Origin: JAVVUQ01 sp036653075
Lineage (GTDB): Bacteria; Bacillota; Clostridia; Christensenellales; CAG-314
Direction of reading: 5' to 3'
DNA length: 20,034 nucleotides
Assembly (NCBI GenBank): GCA_036653075.1
Contig: JAVVUQ010000023.1
Location: 1-20,034 of the forward strand
The notes below the pieces were generated by a model. The model saw only the letters and a program-made list of their open reading frames with translations, made no database searches and was not told the DNA's origin. This document shows positions 15,445 through 20,034 of the stretch, one piece after another (the first letter of the stretch is position 1; every line of letters starts with the position of its first letter). A program made the position numbers and the translations under genes.

Positions 15445-15488
15445 AAAAAAAAGGAGCGATGTAAAAATAAATCGTTCCTTTTAATTTT
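15445..15488. terminator. Two-way terminator between gerB and mgtE
   Basis: AAGGAGCGAT (15451-15460) pairs with ATCGTTCCTT (15471-15480) around a 10-base loop, with one G-U pair in the plus-strand RNA. On the plus strand TTAATTTT follows. On the minus strand an eight-T run (complement of 15445-15452) overlaps the end of the stem. It serves the convergent gerB and mgtE genes. Confidence 0.88.
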
Positions 15489-15513
15489 AATAAAACTTAA
15501 TTCGTATAAGTTA

Positions 15514-16887
15514 CTATTGAACTAATGGAATTAATACGGTAACAGCAATATAGCAATAAACTGAAAGCGATACTGCATCTACAATTGTAGTTATGCAAGG
15601 GCTGGCGACAACTGCGGGGTCTAATTTGCAAGCTTTTGCAACAAGTGGTAAAACGCAACCTATTAATTTTGCTATTATTACAGTCACCCAAAGCGAAAAG
15701 CAAACAACAGCGGCAATGATGTAGCCTAATGTTCCATTTTTCCAAAGCTCATCAATTATCATTAATTTTCCAAAACAAGCAACGGATAAGATAGCGCCTA
15801 AAATAATAGAAATACGTAATTCTTTCCAAAGAACTTTAAAAATATCTTTAAAATGGACTTCGTTTAAAGCAATTCCACGAATAACAGTAACCGCAGCTTG
15901 ACTACCAGCGTTTCCGCCAGTATCCATAAGCATAGGAATGCAAGCGGTTAAGATAATGCCGATAGTTTTCATATTCAGCGCTTTTTCATTTTTGCTTATA
16001 ATCATACCAGTAAAGGTAGCGGAAACCATTAAAATAAGTAGCCAAGGGATACGGCTTAGGCAAATGCGCCAAATGTTTGTTTGTAAATAAGGTTTATCGC
16101 CGTTGGGGATAATAGCTGCCATTTTGCTTATATCCTCAGTTGCCTCGTCTTTTAATACGTCCATAGCGTCGTCGACGGTGACGATGCCGAGCAGTCTATT
16201 TTCGGCGTCAACGACAGGAAGCGCAAGGAAGTTATATTTCAGTAAAGTATTAGCTACGTCCTCTTTGTCTGTTGAAGTAGTAACGAAAATAGGATTATCC
16301 TCCATAATTTCACAAATGGGACGTTTTTTGTCTGTTAAGAGTAATTCTTTAATAGTGACAATGCCGAGCAATTTTTTAAAATCGTCAGTTACATAGCAAG
16401 TATAAACTGTTTCTTTGTCCAATGCTTGACTGCGAATTTTATCAAAACACTGTTCGACTGTCATTTGAGGGCGCAAGCTAATACATTCTGTTGTCATAAT
16501 GCTACCGGCGCTGTCTTTAGGATAACGTAAAATCTGATTAATAGATTCTCTTGTTTCCTTATCGGATTGTTGGAGTATTCTTATAGCGACGTTTGCGGGC
16601 ATTTCCTCAATTAAGTCAATGGTATCATCTACAAACAATTCGTCCAAAATCAATTTCAATTCGATATCGGAAAACGATTTAATAAGTATTTCTTCCGTAT
16701 TGGAATCCATTTCGACAAAAGCTTCGGCGGCTACATCTTTAGGTAGTAATCTAAATAATACTGGTAAATCTTCTTTTGAAATATCGCTCAATATTTCAGC
16801 AATATCTGACGGATTTAATTGCTTAAGCAAAGGTTTCAAACGTTGAAAATCCTTTTCTTTAATTAACTTCATTATTGTATCTATCAA
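15514..16887 (-). CDS. mgtE: Magnesium transporter MgtE
   Basis: A 457-residue Mg2+-gated Mg2+ channel of the cytoplasmic membrane. An N-terminal helical domain (about 1-120) and two CBS domains (about 130-190 and 195-250) sense cytosolic Mg2+. The membrane part (about 280-457) carries DTGGNAGSQ (322-330), KLDP and the pore Asp437. I set the start at a TTG codon, 16887: AAGGAGG lies 9 bases upstream, which is ideal. The longer ATG start at 16962 adds 25 residues that run through this ribosome binding site, and the internal ATG (codon 6) is too far from it. Length then equals the family norm. A good sigma-A promoter lies about 90 bases upstream; that leader is too short for a typical M-box riboswitch. 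Confidence 0.95.
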   Translation of the reverse strand: MIDTIMKLIKEKDFQRLKPLLKQLNPSDIAEILSDISKEDLPVLFRLLPKDVAAEAFVEMDSNTEEILIKSFSDIELKLILDELFVDDTIDLIEEMPANVAIRILQQSDKETRESINQILRYPKDSAGSIMTTECISLRPQMTVEQCFDKIRSQALDKETVYTCYVTDDFKKLLGIVTIKELLLTDKKRPICEIMEDNPIFVTTSTDKEDVANTLLKYNFLALPVVDAENRLLGIVTVDDAMDVLKDEATEDISKMAAIIPNGDKPYLQTNIWRICLSRIPWLLILMVSATFTGMIISKNEKALNMKTIGIILTACIPMLMDTGGNAGSQAAVTVIRGIALNEVHFKDIFKVLWKELRISIILGAILSVACFGKLMIIDELWKNGTLGYIIAAVVCFSLWVTVIIAKLIGCVLPLVAKACKLDPAVVASPCITTIVDAVSLSVYCYIAVTVLIPLVQ

Positions 16888-17253
16888 CTTTTGCAGCCTC
16901 CTTGCATAAAAATTATATTTGAATAATATTTCGGCAAAAACAAAAAATAACGCCATTAACACTATTCATCTATATTGCTCATCATTTATATACTAATAAA
17001 AAAAATAAGTCAAGTGTTTTTCAATCATAAATTATACAATTGTTTTCCATTGATAAAAGCAAACATTACATAGATTTATTAGGTAATAATATATCATTAA
17101 TGGCAAACATAACAAATATATCTCTATAATAATATTAATATAATTAAAATAAAACGCAAAAAAAGGCAGAAAAAAGAAAAAAAAGAAAGAAATTTTAGAT
17201 GTTATGTTATGATATAAAATAAGCAAAAGTTTATATAATAGATTTATAGATTT
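16888..17253. other. Intergenic region between spmB and mgtE
   Basis: About 366 bases holding the mgtE leader and promoter at the left. At about 17153-17192 there is a strongly purine-rich tract on the plus strand, a pyrimidine tract in the spmB 3' region. I see no convincing gene or hairpin terminator for spmB here. Confidence 0.6.
16985..17013 (-). promoter_or_regulatory. Sigma-A promoter of mgtE
   Basis: On the minus strand TTGACT (complement of 17008-17013) and TATAAA (complement of 16985-16990) are 17 bases apart, each one mismatch from consensus. The predicted start is near 16978. The flanking AACACTTGAC is also present at the rpmE -35. Confidence 0.8.
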
Positions 17254-17772
17254 TTACATAAGACGGCAAAAAAGGCAAGATAAGACGACGGAAATCAAAG
17301 TAGTTATAAGTCCTATTAAAATAGGTTTAAAAAGGTTTTTAACTTTAGAAGTAGCGAAATAAATAGCAGAAATATAAAATACAGTTTCACTACTGCCCAT
17401 AATAATGCTTGCGCAGCGACCGATAAATGAATCGGCTCCATAGTGCGCAAATATATCGTTTAAAACAGCAAGCGAGCCTCCGCCAGAAAAAGGTTTGATA
17501 ACTATGAGCGAAAGTAATTCCGTAGGAACGCCAAGAGGAACGAGGATTGGTTTTAAAAGGGTGGAAATAAGCGTAATTAACCCCGAAGCGCGCATTAAAT
17601 CGATAGCAATAAAAACGGCTGCGATATACGGAAACAGATTGACCGACAAAGGAATGCTTTGTTTTGCGCCCATAAGAAAACTTCCGTATACGTTTATACG
17701 TTTTTTTGCGCCGATAGCTATAAGTAGTAATATCATTAGCGGTATCAATAAATCAGCGATTGAAAACTTCAT
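17254..17772 (-). CDS. spmB: Spore maturation protein B (SpmB-like)
   Basis: A 172-residue membrane protein of the nucleoside-recognition (Gate) family. SpmB with SpmA is needed for proper spore core dehydration and heat resistance in Bacillus and Clostridium. It carries VIKPFSGGGSL (91-101) and GADSFIGRCASIIMGSSET (112-130), the conserved halves of the SpmB domain, and about four hydrophobic helices. Length is near the 178 residues of Bacillus SpmB. The ATG at 17772 fits the family start but has no Shine-Dalgarno; no better start exists downstream. The usual partner spmA is not adjacent: upstream is the divergent MFS gene. I could not find a convincing sporulation-type promoter. Confidence 0.87.
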   Translation of the reverse strand: MKFSIADLLIPLMILLLIAIGAKKRINVYGSFLMGAKQSIPLSVNLFPYIAAVFIAIDLMRASGLITLISTLLKPILVPLGVPTELLSLIVIKPFSGGGSLAVLNDIFAHYGADSFIGRCASIIMGSSETVFYISAIYFATSKVKNLFKPILIGLITTLISVVLSCLFCRLM

Positions 17773-17931
17773 AATTATATATACGCCGTATAAAGCTTAT
17801 ATATTATCATATCTATGTAAAATAGTATTCGATATATTTTTAATGGTATAAAATGACAAAATAAATATATGTTTAGATTAAAGATTTTTTTAATATTAGA
17901 TTTCATAGCGATTTTGCCGTGTAGAATATAG

Positions 17932-17960
17932 TTGCGTTTTCAAATGAATTGTGATAAAAT
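17932..17960 (+). promoter_or_regulatory. Weak promoter candidate for the MFS gene
   Basis: TTGCGT (17932-17937) and TAAAAT (17955-17960) are 17 bases apart. The -10 has one mismatch, the -35 three. The -10 ends 6 bases before the ATG at 17967, so its transcript would be almost leaderless. Confidence 0.35.
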
Positions 17961-17966
17961 TTTAAT

Positions 17967-19124
17967 ATGGTTACTTTCTTTTTGTGTGTAATTTTTTTGG
18001 CTTTTATATCGCTCGGCTTGCCAGATAGCGGAATGGGCGTAATGTGGCCATATATGCGTTTAGATTTTGGCGCAAATGTTTCTTTGGCAGGATTAATAAC
18101 AATAACTGTCACAGTAATGAGTAGTATTAGTTCAGTTGTATGTATTCGATTGAGTCGAAAGGTTAATGTTGGAACAATTACGGCTGTAAGCTCTATGTTG
18201 ACGGCAGTTGGAATGCTTGGATACTCTATATCGGGCGCATTTTGGCAAGTATGTGTATTTGCGATGTTGACAGGGTTTGGCGGTGGCGGAGTTGATGCAA
18301 CGTTAAACGATTACGTAGCGAAACATTACAGTTCGAGAATAATGAATTGGTTACATTCTTGTTGGGGATTAGGTGCTATGCTTAGTCCTATTATAATGAC
18401 GGGAGCGTTAAATGCAAGCGGCAGTTGGAGAAGCGGATTTTTAATAGTGGGAATAGCGCAAGCGACAATGGCTATAATGTTTTTTTTCACTTCAAAGTTT
18501 TGGAAAAAAGAGAGTAAAGTAGCGGAAAAAGAAGAATTGTCGCCATTAGCGCCTCAAATGACAATGAAAAATCTTGCGCCGTGGCTGTCGATTCTTTGTT
18601 TCTTTCTTTATTGCGGAATAGAAATGATAAATGGCGTATGGCTTAAAACGCTTCTTTATGAAACAAGGGAACTTGGCACGAATCTATCAAGCGCCGCCGT
18701 ATCAGTATTTTTTGGCGCTATTATGGTGGGCAGAATAATTATTGGATTATTTTCTAATAAGTTAGGTAATAGAAACGCCATTAGAATAGGCATTTGTGTT
18801 GCAATGTTAGGGTTTGTTTTACTGACTATAAAATCAACAATACTGTGTTTATGCGCCGCATTATTTATTGGTCTTGGATTAGCGCCTATATACCCAGCGC
18901 TTATGCACGAAACCGCTTTAAGATTTAACAAAAAAACAGCAGGTAATACTATTGGATTACAAATGGCTGCGGCAAACCTTGGTATTCTTGTAATTCCAGT
19001 AGCCTTTGGATTTATTGCTGAAAAAACATCATTTGAGATTATGCCATACGTTGCAGGGGTGATTTTGCTTGTATTAATTGTAGTTAGCGAAAAATTAAAT
19101 TCTTTGACAAAAAGACAATTATAA
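17967..19124 (+). CDS. Major facilitator superfamily transporter
   Basis: A 385-residue membrane transporter with about 12 hydrophobic segments in two halves. The first helix carries LGLPDSGMGVMWP, and residues 103-116 are a Gly-rich GFGGGGVDATLNDY followed by WLHSCWGLGAMLSP. These are typical of the fucose-permease-like/uncharacterised branch of the MFS. The substrate is unknown; sugars are possible. A charged linker (about 178-200) separates the halves. The ATG at 17967 gives a complete first helix, but there is no Shine-Dalgarno upstream. It is divergent from spmB. The aminopeptidase starts 38 bases after the stop with no terminator between, so the two are probably one transcript. Confidence 0.9.
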   Translation: MVTFFLCVIFLAFISLGLPDSGMGVMWPYMRLDFGANVSLAGLITITVTVMSSISSVVCIRLSRKVNVGTITAVSSMLTAVGMLGYSISGAFWQVCVFAMLTGFGGGGVDATLNDYVAKHYSSRIMNWLHSCWGLGAMLSPIIMTGALNASGSWRSGFLIVGIAQATMAIMFFFTSKFWKKESKVAEKEELSPLAPQMTMKNLAPWLSILCFFLYCGIEMINGVWLKTLLYETRELGTNLSSAAVSVFFGAIMVGRIIIGLFSNKLGNRNAIRIGICVAMLGFVLLTIKSTILCLCAALFIGLGLAPIYPALMHETALRFNKKTAGNTIGLQMAAANLGILVIPVAFGFIAEKTSFEIMPYVAGVILLVLIVVSEKLNSLTKRQL

Positions 19125-19162
19125 AATTTAATATTAAAATAAAATAATATAGGAGATTAAAA

Positions 19163-20034
19163 ATGGATTTCACACAGTTTGTTTCATCATCATACACCTC
19201 TTATCACGCAGTTGCGAATGTTGCTAAGTACCTTGAGGAAAAAGGATTTATAGAATTAAACGAAAGCGATACGTTTTCACTTGTAAAAGGCGGACGATAT
19301 TTTGTTATTCGAGATGGTTCGGCGTTAGCGGCGTTTGTAGTAGGCGAAAATTCCTATAACATAGTCGCTTGTCATACTGACTCGCCTTCGTTTAAAGTCA
19401 AGGGCAATCCGCTAATTAAAGACGCTTTATACGTAAAGTTGAATACTGAAAGCTATGGCGGCGGATTATATTATAGCTTTTTAGATAGGCCGTTAAAGCT
19501 TGCGGGCAGAGCGATATTGCTCAATCGTAAAACAGGCGAAATACAATCAAAACTTGTTAAAAGTGATTTTAACGTGATTATTCCAAGTTTGGCGATTCAT
19601 ATGAATAGAGAAGCGAACAAGAGTTTAGCGTTGAATCCGCAAATAGATATGTTGCCATTAGTGTCAACTGACGGTGACGTAGACGTTTTAAAAGCTGTTG
19701 TAGGAGAAATTCCGACAGATTTTGAAATGATAGAAAGTGATATTTATGTTACGCCAAACGTTGAGCCATTTGAAAGTGGAATTAAAAATGAATTTTTGTC
19801 TTCTCCTCGATTGGACGATTTATGCGGAGTTTATGGAGCGATTGAAGCGTTAATTCGTTGTAGCTGTAACAGCACGGCAATCGCCGTCTGCTTTGACAAC
19901 GAAGAAGTGGGCAGCTCAACAAAACAAGGAGCGGGCGGTACTTTTTTAAAACACTTAATTAGTCGTATTTCTACGTCGATGGGCGTAAACGACCAACTTA
20001 AAAACGGTTTAAACAGCAGCTTTATGGTAAGTAT
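19163..20034 (+). CDS. apeB: M18 family aminopeptidase, 3' end outside the window
   Basis: The first 290 residues of a cytosolic zinc metallo-aminopeptidase of family M18 (aspartyl aminopeptidase/Lap4 group, full length about 430). The reading frame is open to the window end. Metal-site motifs are present: CHTDSP with His71 and Asp73, RLDDLC with Asp218 (216-221) and DNEEVGS with the catalytic Glu pair 247-248 (245-251). The C-terminal motif with the last metal ligand would lie beyond the window. AGGAG lies 7 bases upstream of the ATG, a far better ribosome binding site than that of the MFS gene before it. M18 enzymes release N-terminal residues in peptide turnover; the pairing with an MFS transporter could mean peptide or amino acid use, which is speculative. 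Confidence 0.93.
   Translation, partial: MDFTQFVSSSYTSYHAVANVAKYLEEKGFIELNESDTFSLVKGGRYFVIRDGSALAAFVVGENSYNIVACHTDSPSFKVKGNPLIKDALYVKLNTESYGGGLYYSFLDRPLKLAGRAILLNRKTGEIQSKLVKSDFNVIIPSLAIHMNREANKSLALNPQIDMLPLVSTDGDVDVLKAVVGEIPTDFEMIESDIYVTPNVEPFESGIKNEFLSSPRLDDLCGVYGAIEALIRCSCNSTAIAVCFDNEEVGSSTKQGAGGTFLKHLISRISTSMGVNDQLKNGLNSSFMVS

Noticed and set aside
16888..16978. M-box magnesium riboswitch before mgtE
   Set aside because: The predicted leader of about 90 bases is too short and A/T-rich, with no multi-helix architecture or terminator.
17495..17851. 118-residue plus-strand frame over spmB
   Set aside because: It is antisense to a gene with clear SpmB motifs and has no recognisable features.

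Overview
This window looks like a low-GC, endospore-forming Firmicute, most probably a Clostridia member. It carries an adjacent gerA/gerB-family germinant-receptor pair, an spmB-type spore maturation gene, a zinc-type ribosomal protein L31, Gram-positive-style ribosome binding sites and sigma-A promoters, and very A/T-rich intergenic DNA. The sequence is a draft: a run of exactly 100 N at 8111-8210 is flanked by the same 55 bases on both sides, so the two contig ends probably overlap.

Layout from left to right. 1-1121 is mostly non-coding and repeat-rich: a strict 10-bp tandem array (1-180), a small membrane-protein gene on the minus strand (197-556), a second A/T minisatellite (about 635-780) and two inverted repeats. 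1122-8075 holds four plus-strand housekeeping genes: a short-chain dehydrogenase, DNA polymerase III alpha (dnaE), an Fe-S 23S rRNA uracil methyltransferase and a GalU-type nucleotidyltransferase. A two-way terminator (8271-8322) separates galU from a convergent membrane diguanylate cyclase (8346-9779). rpmE follows on the minus strand with a near-perfect promoter and a clear terminator. Next is a minus-strand ABC importer operon (ATPase then permease) with no binding protein in the window.

The sporulation part begins at 12572 with gerA and gerB on the plus strand. mgtE (magnesium channel) and spmB lie on the minus strand at 15514-17772. A plus-strand MFS transporter and an M18 aminopeptidase, cut by the window end, close the window.

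The most interesting signals are regulatory and structural. gerA has a sigma-G-type promoter whose -10 element ends only 5 bases before the ATG, and no Shine-Dalgarno sequence, which suggests a leaderless forespore mRNA. The MFS gene shows a weaker version of this geometry, and spmB also lacks a Shine-Dalgarno. Several spacers contain short-period tandem arrays (10, 13/12, 10+16 and about 22 bp), and the 3' end of gerB is tandemly duplicated. I see no CRISPR array, phage, insertion sequence or RNA gene, and no convincing new multi-gene system.
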